A DNA stretch of 64,000 bases from Limnohabitans sp. INBF002 (GCF_027924905.1 NZ_AP027055.1:2356001-2420000); one strand, 5' to 3'. Positions 8,756 through 17,870 are shown, numbered from the stretch's first letter. Notes: generated from the sequence alone by a model not told the origin. Numbers and translations are program-made.

Positions 8756-10435
8756 TCAAGGGTGAGTGGGCAAAGTAGCGGGGTCCTCGGCGGCAGGTGC
8801 TGCGTGGCCAAGGATCAAATCAGCAGCCTTCTCGGCAATCATCATGGTCGGCACCTGCGTGTTGCCCGAGGGCATGGTGGGCATGATCGAAGCGTCTGCA
8901 ATGCGCAAGCCTTCTAGCCCGATCACACGCAGCTCGGGGTCAACCACCGAGTCGGACTGGTGGGCGGGCCCCATGCGACACGTGCCGATCAAATGCCAAG
9001 CCGTTCCCCCACGCTGACGCGCAAACTCCAGCAGCTGTGCATCGCTGGTCGCTTCAGCTGGCGGGAACATATCGACGTCGTGAAAACGGCTCAAGGCTTG
9101 ACCGTGCAAGATGCGTCGCGTCAAACGCAAAGCAGCCACTGTGGTCTCACGGTCCGACGCTTCAGACAAATAGTTGGGCTGCACGATGGGCAGATCAAAT
9201 GGGTTTGACGAGGCCAAGCGCACATGGCCGCGACTGTGTGGGCGCATCAAATAAAAGCCCAAGGTCATGCCCGGGAAATCGTCCAGCAATCCGGCCACGC
9301 CTTCTTTGTAGCTGCCGGGGCTGAAATGAAATTGCACATCCGCACGCGCCAGTGAGGGATCGGTTTTCCAAAAGGCGTAGGCCACCGAAGGGCTGATGCT
9401 GAGGATGCTCGGGCGGCGCATCAACCAGCGCACCACTTGACCCACGAGGCGCCAACCGCGCGCCATTTCATTGAGGGTGACCACGCCATGCACACGTGCG
9501 GACGATCGCACCATGTGATGGTCCTGCAAGTTATCGCCAACACCTGGCAACGCATGTTGCACCGCAATGCCGTGCGGCGAAAGTCGATCAGGCCGGCCGA
9601 TGCCAGACAACATGAGCAACTTGGGCGTGTTGGCAGCCCCCGCACTCAACACCACCTCGCGCCTGGCGTGCACTTCGTGCATCGGCGCATGCGCGCCCGC
9701 GCTGTAGACCACGCCAATGGCGCGTTTGCCATCGAGCAAGATGCGGGTGGCCTGCGCCTGTGTCACCACCGTGAGGTTGGGGCGTTTGCGTGCAGGCCTT
9801 AAAAAAGCACGTGCGGTGCTGTAGCGGCGACCACGGTAAATCCATCGCTGGTAATAGCCGGCCCCCTCTTGGCAAGCACCGTTGTAGTCGGGGTTATCAG
9901 GAACACCCACCTCGCGCGCACTTTCAATGAAGGCATCGCACAAGGGATGACGCCAATCGCAATCGGTGATGGGCAACGGGCCATCGGTGCCCCGATAGCG
10001 CGGGTCAGCCACGCCAATGCGACGTTCCGAGCGTTTGAAATACGGCAACAGTTGTGCGTAACTCCAGCCAGCGTTGCCTAACGCGGCCCAACCATCGTAG
10101 TCCTCGCGTTGGCCTCGGGTGTAGTTGAAACCGTTGATGGCACTTGAACCACCCAAGGTGCGCCCTTGCGTGGTGGGGATGCCGCGCCCAGCCGTCCATT
10201 CGGTAGGCTCGGTCTTGATTTGCCACGTGTTGCGCGGGTCGTACGCCAGCTTGATGAAACCCGCAGGAATGTGAATGAATGGGTTGTGATCTGGCGGCCC
10301 AGCTTCTAGCAGGCACACGGTGTAGCGCCCGTCCGCCGAGAGCCGATTGGCAAGCACACAGCCCGCAGCACCGCCGCCGACAATGACGTAATCAAAAACG
10401 CGAGCATCGCTCGTCGTTGATGCAGAGGCATTCAT
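8756..10435 (-). CDS. GMC family FAD-dependent alcohol dehydrogenase (first of a pair)
   Basis: The 559-residue protein begins with the FAD dinucleotide-binding motif DYVIVGGGAAGCVLANRLS, followed by the first GMC signature (GRTLGGSSAINGFNYTRGQ) and the second (GAANTPKLLMLSGIG). The catalytic pair appears as His in TAWHLIGTCRMG and Asn in SGNTQVPTMMIAEKAADLIL, as in choline dehydrogenase and alkyl-alcohol dehydrogenases. It probably oxidises a primary or secondary alcohol, with electrons passing to quinones. It lies in the liv operon, 17 bp after its paralogue and 12 bp before mvaA. Confidence 0.9.
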   Translation of the reverse strand: MNASASTTSDARVFDYVIVGGGAAGCVLANRLSADGRYTVCLLEAGPPDHNPFIHIPAGFIKLAYDPRNTWQIKTEPTEWTAGRGIPTTQGRTLGGSSAINGFNYTRGQREDYDGWAALGNAGWSYAQLLPYFKRSERRIGVADPRYRGTDGPLPITDCDWRHPLCDAFIESAREVGVPDNPDYNGACQEGAGYYQRWIYRGRRYSTARAFLRPARKRPNLTVVTQAQATRILLDGKRAIGVVYSAGAHAPMHEVHARREVVLSAGAANTPKLLMLSGIGRPDRLSPHGIAVQHALPGVGDNLQDHHMVRSSARVHGVVTLNEMARGWRLVGQVVRWLMRRPSILSISPSVAYAFWKTDPSLARADVQFHFSPGSYKEGVAGLLDDFPGMTLGFYLMRPHSRGHVRLASSNPFDLPIVQPNYLSEASDRETTVAALRLTRRILHGQALSRFHDVDMFPPAEATSDAQLLEFARQRGGTAWHLIGTCRMGPAHQSDSVVDPELRVIGLEGLRIADASIMPTMPSGNTQVPTMMIAEKAADLILGHAAPAAEDPATLPTHP

Positions 10436-10452
10436 GCGCAGTTCTTTCTGGG

Positions 10453-12105
10453 TTATTCAGCCATCGTTCGCGCAGCAGGCAATGCAGCCCTGCCCAGAAT
10501 CATGTCTGCGGCTTTCTCCGCGATCATCATGGTGGCAGCACATGTGTTGGCCGACACGATGCTCGGCATGACCGAGGCATCCACCACGCGCAGTCCCTGC
10601 AAGCCATGAACGCGCAACTCAGGGTCCACCACGGCAGTGGGATCGCTGGCCAATCCCATGCGTGCTGTGCCGTTGAGATGGTAGGAAGACACGCCATAGC
10701 GTTTGGCAAAGTCCATGAGTTCATCGTCGCTTTGCACGTGCGCGCCCGGTAAGGTTTCCTTTGTCACGTACCCAGACAACGCGGACGTCGCCAACAATTC
10801 ACGCGCCAAACGCATGCCGCCGAGCAACACCGCACGGTCTCGTTCATCCGCGAGGTAGTTGGGTTGAATCACCGGCGGCGCCAGCGGATCGCGCGAACGC
10901 AATGTGACGGTGCCTCGGCTTTCTGGGCGGTGTTGCCACACGCCACACGTCATGCCCGGGTAGCGATCCAACATACCCACATATCCCTCGCGGTAACTCG
11001 CCGGCGCAAACACGCCCTGCAAATCTGGGCGGTTCAAGCCAGGTTGAGACTGCCAAAACCAATGCACCAGCGACGGGCTCACGGCCAAAATATTGGGCCG
11101 TCCTGCCAACCAAGCTGCAATCTGGCCCCACAAGCGCGGGGCGCGTGAGAGTTCGTTGATCGTGGTGATGCCTTTGACACCGGCCACAAAGCGGACAGAA
11201 AAATGATCGCTGAGGTTCGCACCCACACCTGGCAAGGCATGCACCACCGGTATGCCGAGACTTTGCAATTGGTCCACCGGTCCCACGCCCGAGAGCTGCA
11301 ACAGCTTGGGCGTATTGGTGGCGCCGCACGAGAGCACAACTTCGCGACGTGCATGCACTTGCCGTACGTTGTGCTGATCATGGCCCTGCACATAGCGCAC
11401 ACCCGTGGCACGGGTTCCGTCAAACACCACCGAAGTGGCTTGCGCACGTGTGATGATCTTCAGGTTAGATCGGCCTCGCGCAGCGCGCAAATAAGTGCGC
11501 GCCGTGCTCATGCGCCAACGCCCTTCAATGCTGCGCTGGAAATAGCCAACGCCGGCTTGTGTTTCCCCGTTGTAATCGGGATTGCGCGGCATGCCTAAGC
11601 CTTGTGCGCCAGCAATGAATTGTTCGCACAAGGGGTGAATCCACGTCAAATCACTGACCGGCAATCGCCCTTTTCGGCCACGAAAGCGGTCGTCGCCACC
11701 CGCATAGCGTTCATTGCGCTGGAAGTACGGCAGCACCTCGTCGTAGCCCCAACCAAGGTTGCCCTGCGCTGCCCAGCCATCGAAATCTTCACGTTGTCCA
11801 CGGTTGTAGACCAAGCCGTTCATCGACGTAGAACCGCCCAACGTTCGCCCCTGCGGAAGGGGCACACGCCGCCCGTGGGTCCACTCGGTAGGCTCAGACG
11901 AATAGGTCCATGTGAATGCGGGATCGAACAACACTTTGATGAACCCAGCGGGAATGTGCAAAAACGGATGCCAGTCAGCCGGCCCCGCTTCCAGCAAACA
12001 GACCGTGTGGCGACCGTCCTCACTCAGACGGTCTGCCAAGATGGCGCCTGCTGCGCCACCCCCAACGACGACGAAGTCAAAACTCTCTTCAGTCATGGCG
12101 TTCAA
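10453..12105 (-). CDS. GMC family FAD-dependent alcohol dehydrogenase (second of a pair)
   Basis: This 550-residue paralogue of the adjacent gene has the FAD motif DFVVVGGGAAGAILADRLS, the signatures GRTLGGSTSMNGLVYNRGQ and GATNTPKLLQLSGVG, and the catalytic His/Asn in SSYHLNGTARMG and SANTCAATMMIAEKAADMIL. The two proteins are collinear but clearly diverged, so the duplication is old and they may act on different alcohols or on successive oxidations. The start codon overlaps the livF stop by 4 bp, so translation is probably coupled to the transporter, which suggests that the imported compound is its substrate. Confidence 0.9.
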   Translation of the reverse strand: MNAMTEESFDFVVVGGGAAGAILADRLSEDGRHTVCLLEAGPADWHPFLHIPAGFIKVLFDPAFTWTYSSEPTEWTHGRRVPLPQGRTLGGSTSMNGLVYNRGQREDFDGWAAQGNLGWGYDEVLPYFQRNERYAGGDDRFRGRKGRLPVSDLTWIHPLCEQFIAGAQGLGMPRNPDYNGETQAGVGYFQRSIEGRWRMSTARTYLRAARGRSNLKIITRAQATSVVFDGTRATGVRYVQGHDQHNVRQVHARREVVLSCGATNTPKLLQLSGVGPVDQLQSLGIPVVHALPGVGANLSDHFSVRFVAGVKGITTINELSRAPRLWGQIAAWLAGRPNILAVSPSLVHWFWQSQPGLNRPDLQGVFAPASYREGYVGMLDRYPGMTCGVWQHRPESRGTVTLRSRDPLAPPVIQPNYLADERDRAVLLGGMRLARELLATSALSGYVTKETLPGAHVQSDDELMDFAKRYGVSSYHLNGTARMGLASDPTAVVDPELRVHGLQGLRVVDASVMPSIVSANTCAATMMIAEKAADMILGRAALPAARTMAE

Positions 12106-12827
12106 TGCTCACCCAAATAAGCCGCACGAATGCGTGGATCCCGACGCAGCTCTGCGCCTGGCCCTTCGATGGTGATGTGCCCCGTCTCCAACACGTACGC
12201 ACGATCAGCAACGGCCAGGGCTTGGTTGGCCATTTGCTCGACCAGCAAGATGGTCACGCCGCGTGACTTGAGCGCACGGATGACCGCAAAAATTTCTTTC
12301 ACGATCAACGGCGCCAATCCGAGCGAGGGCTCGTCCAACAGCAGCAGCTTAGGCCGCGCCATCAGCGCCCGTGCAATGGCCAGCATTTGTTGCTCACCGC
12401 CGGACATGGTGCCCGCGGGTTGCTCTTGACGCTCACGCAAGCGAGGGAAGGTTTCAAATTGCGCTTGCAAGTCGGCTTCCAACTCAGCAGCACGGGCCTT
12501 GCGGTGGTACGCCCCCAGCAACAAGTTGTCGCGGACGGTTTGATCAGGGAACACCTGTCGCCCCTCGGGTGACTGAGCCACGCCAAGCGCCACCCGCTGA
12601 TAACCCGGCATGCGCGTGATGTCGTGGCCTTCAAACATCACATGGCCAGCAGCCGCTGGCTCCAAACCTGAAATGGTTTTCATCAAGGTGCTTTTGCCTG
12701 CGCCATTGCCGCCAATGATGGTGACCACTTCGCCGGCATTCACATGGATGGAGACGCCCTTAAGGGCTTCTACCGCCCCGTAGCGGACCTCAAGATTTTC
12801 AATTTTTAACAAGGGGGTATCAGCCAT
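12102..12827 (-). CDS. livF: Branched-chain amino acid-type ABC transporter ATP-binding protein (LivF-like)
   Basis: This is a 241-residue ABC ATPase of the LivF type: Walker A GGNGAGKST, Q-loop region QSPEGRQVFPDQTV, signature MSGGEQQMLAIARAL, Walker B LLLLDEPSLGL and a switch His region LLVEQ. It powers uptake together with the LivG half of the neighbouring fusion. It overlaps livMG by 8 bp and the following GMC gene by 4 bp. The family name describes homology only; members also import amides, urea and aromatic or branched carboxylates. Confidence 0.92.
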   Translation of the reverse strand: MADTPLLKIENLEVRYGAVEALKGVSIHVNAGEVVTIIGGNGAGKSTLMKTISGLEPAAAGHVMFEGHDITRMPGYQRVALGVAQSPEGRQVFPDQTVRDNLLLGAYHRKARAAELEADLQAQFETFPRLRERQEQPAGTMSGGEQQMLAIARALMARPKLLLLDEPSLGLAPLIVKEIFAVIRALKSRGVTILLVEQMANQALAVADRAYVLETGHITIEGPGAELRRDPRIRAAYLGEH

Positions 12828-14643
12828 GGGTCACTCCTGTCACCACATCGTTTGCATCATCCGTCTCATCCTCGGTCCCAAGGTAGGCGGCGATCACACG
12901 GGGGTTACTTTGAATCTCAGCGGGCTTGCCCTCTGCAATCTTTTGGCCATAGTCCAGCACGATGACATGGTCTGAAATGCGCATGACCAAGTCCATGTGG
13001 TGCTCAATCAACAAGACCGTGATGCCTAGGTCGCGGATGCGGGCAATCACGTCCACCAAGTCACGGGTTTCATGTGGGTTCAATCCGGCCGCTGGCTCGT
13101 CCAGCAACAGCAACCGTGGGTGGGTCGCCAAGGCGCGTGCAATTTCCACGCGACGCTGCACGCCATAGGGCAAGCTGCCTGCACGCTCATACGCTTTGTC
13201 GGCCAAGCCAAGGAACCCCAAAATTTGCAGCGCTTCTTCTGTTGCCTGAATTTCGCTACGCGCAGAAAGCCGCGAGCCAAACAAGCAAGACCAAAACCCC
13301 GCCTCCATGTGGCGATGCAAGCCAACCTTGACGTTGTCCAACACGGTCATGTCGACAAACAAACGCAGGTTTTGAAACGTGCGCGCCAAGCCTAAGCGCG
13401 CCACACCGTTGATGGACATGCCCACCACATCTGTGCCATTGAAACGAATGGTGCCGCGATCAGGTTCGACCACACCCGACAGGATGTTGAGCAAGGTGGT
13501 CTTGCCAGCGCCATTCGGGCCGATCAAAGAATGCACATGGCCTGTGCGCAGCGTCAGGTCCACGTCGTTGGTGGGAACGACACCGCCGTAGGCTTTGTAA
13601 AGGCCCTTGGCTTCTAACAAGGGGCGGTTGGCTTCTAAGGCTTCGTTCGCATGCAAACGCCAAGGACTCAGCGCCGAAGGCAAGGCCGGGTGACGCGCCA
13701 ACCTCGGAAAAATTCGAACGGCAATCGAACGCAGCCAAGCGGACAGGCCATCGGGCATGGCGTACAACGCAAACAACAACAACGCACCATAGGTGAAATG
13801 TTGCACATGGGGCCAACGCGCCAAGAAGTTGTCGAGCAAGGTCAACACCACCGCGCCCAACAAAGGCCCATACACCGAACTGCCGCCAAACAAGACGATC
13901 AACAAGAAGAAGATCGACATGTTGAAGGTGATGAAGTCCGAAGAAATAAATTGGTTCTGCTGCGCAATCAAAGCACCCGAAAAACCGCAGGTGACAGCGC
14001 TGATGACAAAGGCGATGACCTTGATTCGGTAAACGCTCACCCCCACGCTTTCAGCCGCCACTTCGGCTGTGTTGACGGCCATGAAGGCGCGTCCATATTT
14101 GCCGTTCAACAAACTGCGCAACATCAAGTGCGTGACGATGCACAACGCGGACACCAGCCACACCCAGTCGCGGTCATCCAGAGACTGGCTGCCCCAGGTC
14201 GGCGGCACCACACCATAGATACCGGCCTGACCGCCGAACACGTCTTGCCACTCGGCGACGACCTTTTCAGCCACGATGCCAAAACCAATCGTCACCATCG
14301 CCAAGGCGGGGCCCTTGACACGCAAGGCTGGCAAAGCGATGAGCGCACCAAACAATGCAGCGACCACCCCTGCAGCCAAGAATGCAAACCAAGGATTCCA
14401 ACCATGGCGTGCTGTCAGCACCGCCACTGTGTATGCGCCAACGGCAAACAAACCGGCATGGCCCAATGACTTCTGCCCTGTGTGTCCCACCAACACATTC
14501 AGGCCAGCAGCAGCCAAATAGTTCACGCCGATCATGAACATGATCTTCAGGTAGAAGCCGTTATTTGTGAGTTGTGGGCCAATGACGATGGCAGCCACCA
14601 CCAATATCAAACCCATCCAGTGTGTGTTGTAAGCCTTCATCAC
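12820..14643 (-). CDS. ABC transporter permease/ATP-binding fusion (LivM-LivG)
   Basis: One 607-residue polypeptide joins a LivM-type permease (about residues 1-330, hydrophobic, with the VGHTGQKSLGHAGLFAVGAY loop) to a LivG-type ATPase (about residues 345-595: Walker [10 protein letters not shown], signature [15 protein letters not shown], Walker B LLLLDEPAAGLNP, LLIEHHMD). LivM and LivG are separate proteins in the E. coli system; fusions occur in some proteobacterial HAAT-family transporters. No frameshift is needed to join the parts. It overlaps livH and livF, so the operon is tightly coupled. Confidence 0.92.
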   Translation of the reverse strand: MMKAYNTHWMGLILVVAAIVIGPQLTNNGFYLKIMFMIGVNYLAAAGLNVLVGHTGQKSLGHAGLFAVGAYTVAVLTARHGWNPWFAFLAAGVVAALFGALIALPALRVKGPALAMVTIGFGIVAEKVVAEWQDVFGGQAGIYGVVPPTWGSQSLDDRDWVWLVSALCIVTHLMLRSLLNGKYGRAFMAVNTAEVAAESVGVSVYRIKVIAFVISAVTCGFSGALIAQQNQFISSDFITFNMSIFFLLIVLFGGSSVYGPLLGAVVLTLLDNFLARWPHVQHFTYGALLLFALYAMPDGLSAWLRSIAVRIFPRLARHPALPSALSPWRLHANEALEANRPLLEAKGLYKAYGGVVPTNDVDLTLRTGHVHSLIGPNGAGKTTLLNILSGVVEPDRGTIRFNGTDVVGMSINGVARLGLARTFQNLRLFVDMTVLDNVKVGLHRHMEAGFWSCLFGSRLSARSEIQATEEALQILGFLGLADKAYERAGSLPYGVQRRVEIARALATHPRLLLLDEPAAGLNPHETRDLVDVIARIRDLGITVLLIEHHMDLVMRISDHVIVLDYGQKIAEGKPAEIQSNPRVIAAYLGTEDETDDANDVVTGVTHG

Positions 14644-15557
14644 ACCTTCTCCACAACACGTGTGCCCAACAAGCCTTCAGGCTTGACGACCAGCACAATG
14701 ATGATGAGCAAGAAGATGCTGATCTCTCGCATCTCTGCTTGCCACAGACCCACCATGGCTTCCATGATGCCCAACATAAAACCACCCAACATGCAGCCAC
14801 GGGCGTTCGAGAGTCCGCCCACGATGGCCGCTGAAAACGCCTTCAACGCAATCAGCAAGCCCATGAAAACCGAAGCAGTGGTGATCGGTGCAATCAGCAA
14901 GCCGGCCACACCTGCCAAGCCCGAACTGATCACGAAGGCGAGCACGACGACGGCGCCCACGTTGATGCCCATCAAGGTCGCGGCGTTCTTGCTGTGCGCG
15001 ACGGCGCGAACCGCTTTGCCGATCTTGGTTTTGCGCATCACCAAGTCCAACCCCAACATGATGCAAATGCTAAAAACCAGCACCAAAATTTCTTGTGGCA
15101 GCACACCCGCGCCACCGATGCGAATGACATCGCTCCCCAAAATAGAAGGCACCACCATGGCGGCAGGCCCCCAAACGGCCAAGGCCGCGTTTTGAATGAT
15201 GATGCCAAAGCCCAGGGTACTCATGACCCAAGCCAAACCGCCACCACCGACAAAAGGTCGCACGGCGGTGTAGTACAGCAGCACACCCAGCGCACCGAGA
15301 ACGGCCATACAAATCACGAGCGCAGCGATCATTCGCCACACCGTCACATCTTCAGGCGTCAACGCGCCATGGATGTCTTTGCCAGACAACAACAGCATGG
15401 CAGACACCGCAACCACCGTACCAACTGACAAGAACTCGCCTTGGCCAAAGTTGAAGGTTTTGGTGGTGTTGTGGGTGATGTTGAAACCGACGGCGACGAG
15501 CGCGTAAATACCGCCCAACGCGAGTCCGCTCAGCAAGGCTTGCAAGATAGCAACCAT
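14640..15557 (-). CDS. livH: Branched-chain amino acid-type ABC transporter permease (LivH-like)
   Basis: The 305-residue inner-membrane permease has the LivH opening LLSGLALGGIYALVAVGFN and the NFGQGEFLSVG segment that follows in this family, plus the EAA-like cytoplasmic loop RKTKIGKAVRAVAHSKNAATLMGIN (about residues 190-214, which couples to the ATPase). Eight to nine membrane segments are visible. It follows the binding-protein gene after an 84-bp gap and overlaps the LivMG start by 4 bp. Confidence 0.92.
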   Translation of the reverse strand: MVAILQALLSGLALGGIYALVAVGFNITHNTTKTFNFGQGEFLSVGTVVAVSAMLLLSGKDIHGALTPEDVTVWRMIAALVICMAVLGALGVLLYYTAVRPFVGGGGLAWVMSTLGFGIIIQNAALAVWGPAAMVVPSILGSDVIRIGGAGVLPQEILVLVFSICIMLGLDLVMRKTKIGKAVRAVAHSKNAATLMGINVGAVVVLAFVISSGLAGVAGLLIAPITTASVFMGLLIALKAFSAAIVGGLSNARGCMLGGFMLGIMEAMVGLWQAEMREISIFLLIIIVLVVKPEGLLGTRVVEKV

Positions 15558-15641
15558 GGGGAAACTTTCTAAGAGCGCCGAGCGCTCCCCCAGTCACAGA
15601 AGGACCCGAGGGAAACGCAAGGCGTCAGGGGAACAGCAAAA

Positions 15642-16841
15642 TTACTTCTTCAAATCCGCTGCAGTGAGCGACTTTGTCACAGCATCTTCGTAGCGCACCA
15701 CCGTCGTGCCGTTCTTCCACTTGGCCAAGTAGAAGTCAGCAACGCCCAAGCCTTCATGGTCGGTCTTGGAGAACGGCTTGTTGTAGGTCTTGATCACGCC
15801 TTCAACGTTGTTCACGTTTTCCAGCGCGGCAGCCACTTTCTCGCCGTCGGTGGTACCTGCTGCCTTCATGGCCGCAGCCAACAACATCACCGAGTCATAG
15901 GCCTGAGCCGAACAAGGGAACGTGGTCAACGTGGGGAAGTTCTTGCGCACGCGCTCACCCAAAGACTTGGTCTTGGCATTGGAATCTTCGGTCGTCGAAG
16001 CAGCCAAGATGAGGTGGTCGGCCATCTTTGGACCGGCCAAGCGAGGCAACAACGAGCTCAGGTTGCCCCAAGTGCCGAGCGTCGTGGGCAGATAGTTGAT
16101 TTTTTCCATGCTGCGCAACACGTTGGCCGCGCCGTCTGCAATGCCATAAATGATCACAGTGTCTGCGCCAGCATCACGGATTTTGGTCAACTGCGAGGTG
16201 ATGTCCGTGTCCTTGGGGCCGTATTTTTCAACAGCCACAGGCTTGACGCCATGCAATGCCAACACTTCGGTGGCGTCTTTGATACCGCCTTGGCCATAAC
16301 CAGTGGAGTCAGCCAAGATCGCGATCTTGTGACCCTTTGAGGCTTTCGCGGCATAGGCAGCCAACAAAGCCACTTGCTCGCGATCCACCATGGAGACGCG
16401 GAAGAGGTAGTTCTGTGCTTCTTTGGCGTAGCGCGTCGTGATCTCTGTCGAGGTCGCAATTGGCACCACCACAGGAATCTTCTTTTGTTGCGGCAGATGC
16501 AACCAAGCCAAAGCGTTGCCCGAGTTGGCGGGGCCGACGATGGCTTGCACTTTCTCGTTGTCAATCAGTTCGGTGACGTTTTGAATGGCCTTGGGGGGCG
16601 TGCCGAGGTCATCACGCACCACACCCACCACCTTACGGCCAAGAATGCCGCCAGCCTTGTTCAAATCTTCAATCGCTGCTTCAAAACCCCAGCGTCCGGC
16701 AATGCCCAGCTCGGCAACGCCGCTGGCAGATTGGTCTGCTGTGTAGCCAATCTTGATCACATCTTGCGCATGTGCACTGATGGCACATGCCGCCGTCAGG
16801 GCAATGGCCGCGGCCTTGGCTATCTTATGAATCATTCTCAT
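15642..16841 (-). CDS. Periplasmic substrate-binding protein of a Liv-type ABC transporter
   Basis: This 399-residue type I periplasmic binding protein has a signal peptide (MRMIHKIAKAAAIALTAACA, cleavage after AHA). The mature start DVIKIGYTADQSASGVAELG and the segments IVGPANSGNALAW and ADSTGYGQGGIKDA match the LivK/HAAT family. The longer ORF begins at 16943, but the ATG at 16841 is preceded by AGGAGA at good spacing and begins the signal peptide directly, so it is preferred. It is the first gene of the island's main operon and lies 81 bp downstream of operator copy 2. The ligand is unknown; canonical leucine specificity should not be assumed. Confidence 0.92.
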   Translation of the reverse strand: MRMIHKIAKAAAIALTAACAISAHAQDVIKIGYTADQSASGVAELGIAGRWGFEAAIEDLNKAGGILGRKVVGVVRDDLGTPPKAIQNVTELIDNEKVQAIVGPANSGNALAWLHLPQQKKIPVVVPIATSTEITTRYAKEAQNYLFRVSMVDREQVALLAAYAAKASKGHKIAILADSTGYGQGGIKDATEVLALHGVKPVAVEKYGPKDTDITSQLTKIRDAGADTVIIYGIADGAANVLRSMEKINYLPTTLGTWGNLSSLLPRLAGPKMADHLILAASTTEDSNAKTKSLGERVRKNFPTLTTFPCSAQAYDSVMLLAAAMKAAGTTDGEKVAAALENVNNVEGVIKTYNKPFSKTDHEGLGVADFYLAKWKNGTTVVRYEDAVTKSLTAADLKK

Positions 16842-16921
16842 GTCTTGTCTCCTGGTTGACGTCACTGCTACTTGAACCGCACGCGTGCGCCACATAAGCG
16901 GCGTGAACACGTGTGCGTCAC

Positions 16922-16971
16922 ACTTTATACAAACTGTACCCACCCAGAAAGGTACAGTTTGATAGAACAGT
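16922..16971 (-). promoter_or_regulatory. Operator/promoter of the Liv-GMC-mvaA operon, copy 2 of the shared regulon element
   Basis: CAAACTGTACC (16930-16940) and GGTACAGTTTG (16951-16961) form a perfect inverted repeat with a 10-bp spacer, followed by ATAGAACAGT (16962-16971), which supplies a third half-site. On the minus strand TATAAAGT (16929-16922) abuts the repeat and is a good -10 element; no consensus -35 is seen 17 bp upstream, where the operator sits, which suits control by a bound regulator. The element matches 6611-6660 at 44 of 50 bases and has the same orientation toward the regulated gene. Confidence 0.78.
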
Positions 16972-17080
16972 TATGGACGTGTCCCCAATGCGATGTCACG
17001 CACTTTGGGACTCCAAGAGGTCGGTGCCGTGGCCGCCGTCAAATGCGCCATGCGCGTGACGCGGTCAAAGAGCGATCCAG

Positions 17081-17113
17081 AAAAGAAAAAAGCCCCAGTG
17101 CGAACACTGAGGC
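17081..17113 (-). terminator. Rho-independent terminator downstream of tRNA-Phe
   Basis: Read on the minus strand, GCCTCAGTG (17113-17105) pairs with CACTGGGGC (17100-17092) around a TTCG tetraloop, with one G-T pair. The run TTTTTTCTTTT (17091-17081) follows directly. This is a strong intrinsic terminator for the tRNA transcript. Confidence 0.85.
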
Positions 17114-17123
17114 TTTCTCGTTT

Positions 17124-17199
<76 letters not shown>

Positions 17200-17208
17200 G
17201 AGAGAAAT

Positions 17209-17237
17209 ATTGTAACACCCTCTGGCGCGGCTATTAA
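17209..17237 (-). promoter_or_regulatory. Sigma-70 promoter of tRNA-Phe
   Basis: On the minus strand, TTAATA (17237-17232) and TACAAT (17214-17209) are separated by exactly 17 bp. Both are close to the -35 and -10 consensus, and the -10 lies 9 bp before the tRNA 5' end, consistent with a short leader. It overlaps the region upstream of the divergent membrane-protein gene. Confidence 0.6.
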
Positions 17238-17248
17238 GATGGTGGCCC

Positions 17249-17863
17249 GTGAAAAATAGCATTTTCGATCCGTCCTCCCCTGACAAAGACCTAACCATTC
17301 TCATCTTGGTCGTCTTGACGGGCTGCTTGTATTGCGCCACACACCTGGCCAACAACTGGTTATTCAGCGGGCTTGAGGTCACAGGACACATCAGTTTGAT
17401 CTATTTACCCAGCTTTTTGCGCTTGGCCAATGTATTGGTACTCGGGCTGCTGTGGGGCACCTTGGGTTCGGCTTTTGGTGGTGCCTTGCTGTTCTTTTGG
17501 ATGAACGACAGTTTGTGGCTGAGCATTGCCAACACGACCATCTCTGCGGGCAGTGCCGCGCTGGCTGTCATGTTGATGCGTTTTATGCAAAAACGCGCAC
17601 TCTTGCTCACACGGTTAGATGACTTGCTCCAACTGGCTTTGTTTTACGCCCTACTCAACGCACTCACACACCACTTGCTGTGGTCAATACTGGACACATC
17701 TCAATTGGTGGATCCGAATCAGCTCATGTACATGGTGATCGGCGATGTCAACGGTGCCGTCATTGGCGCACTGGGCCTACGTTGGCTGGCGCGTCGTACG
17801 CAACTGATTCAGTACTTGCGCGAAAAAGCCAGAGAACCCGTGCCGCCAACGACGGAAACCTGA
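17249..17863 (+). CDS. Integral membrane protein of unknown function (MASE1-like appearance)
   Basis: This 204-residue protein starts at GTG 17249 and has about five or six hydrophobic segments, with a short charged tail. The pattern of membrane helices with few charged loops (LTGCLYCATHLANNWLF, YLPSFLRLANVLVLGLLWG, GDVNGAVIGALGLRW) looks like MASE1/integral sensory membrane domains, but no output domain follows. I do not recognise a specific function. It converges on ntrX with 7 bp between stops, and it may be co-inherited with those signalling genes. Confidence 0.7.
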   Translation: MKNSIFDPSSPDKDLTILILVVLTGCLYCATHLANNWLFSGLEVTGHISLIYLPSFLRLANVLVLGLLWGTLGSAFGGALLFFWMNDSLWLSIANTTISAGSAALAVMLMRFMQKRALLLTRLDDLLQLALFYALLNALTHHLLWSILDTSQLVDPNQLMYMVIGDVNGAVIGALGLRWLARRTQLIQYLREKAREPVPPTTET

Positions 17864-17870
17864 CGCCAGT

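Noticed and set aside
12820-14643. LivM-LivG junction as a missed stop or assembly error
   Set aside because: The frame is continuous with a normal linker and both domains are intact, so a true fusion is simpler.
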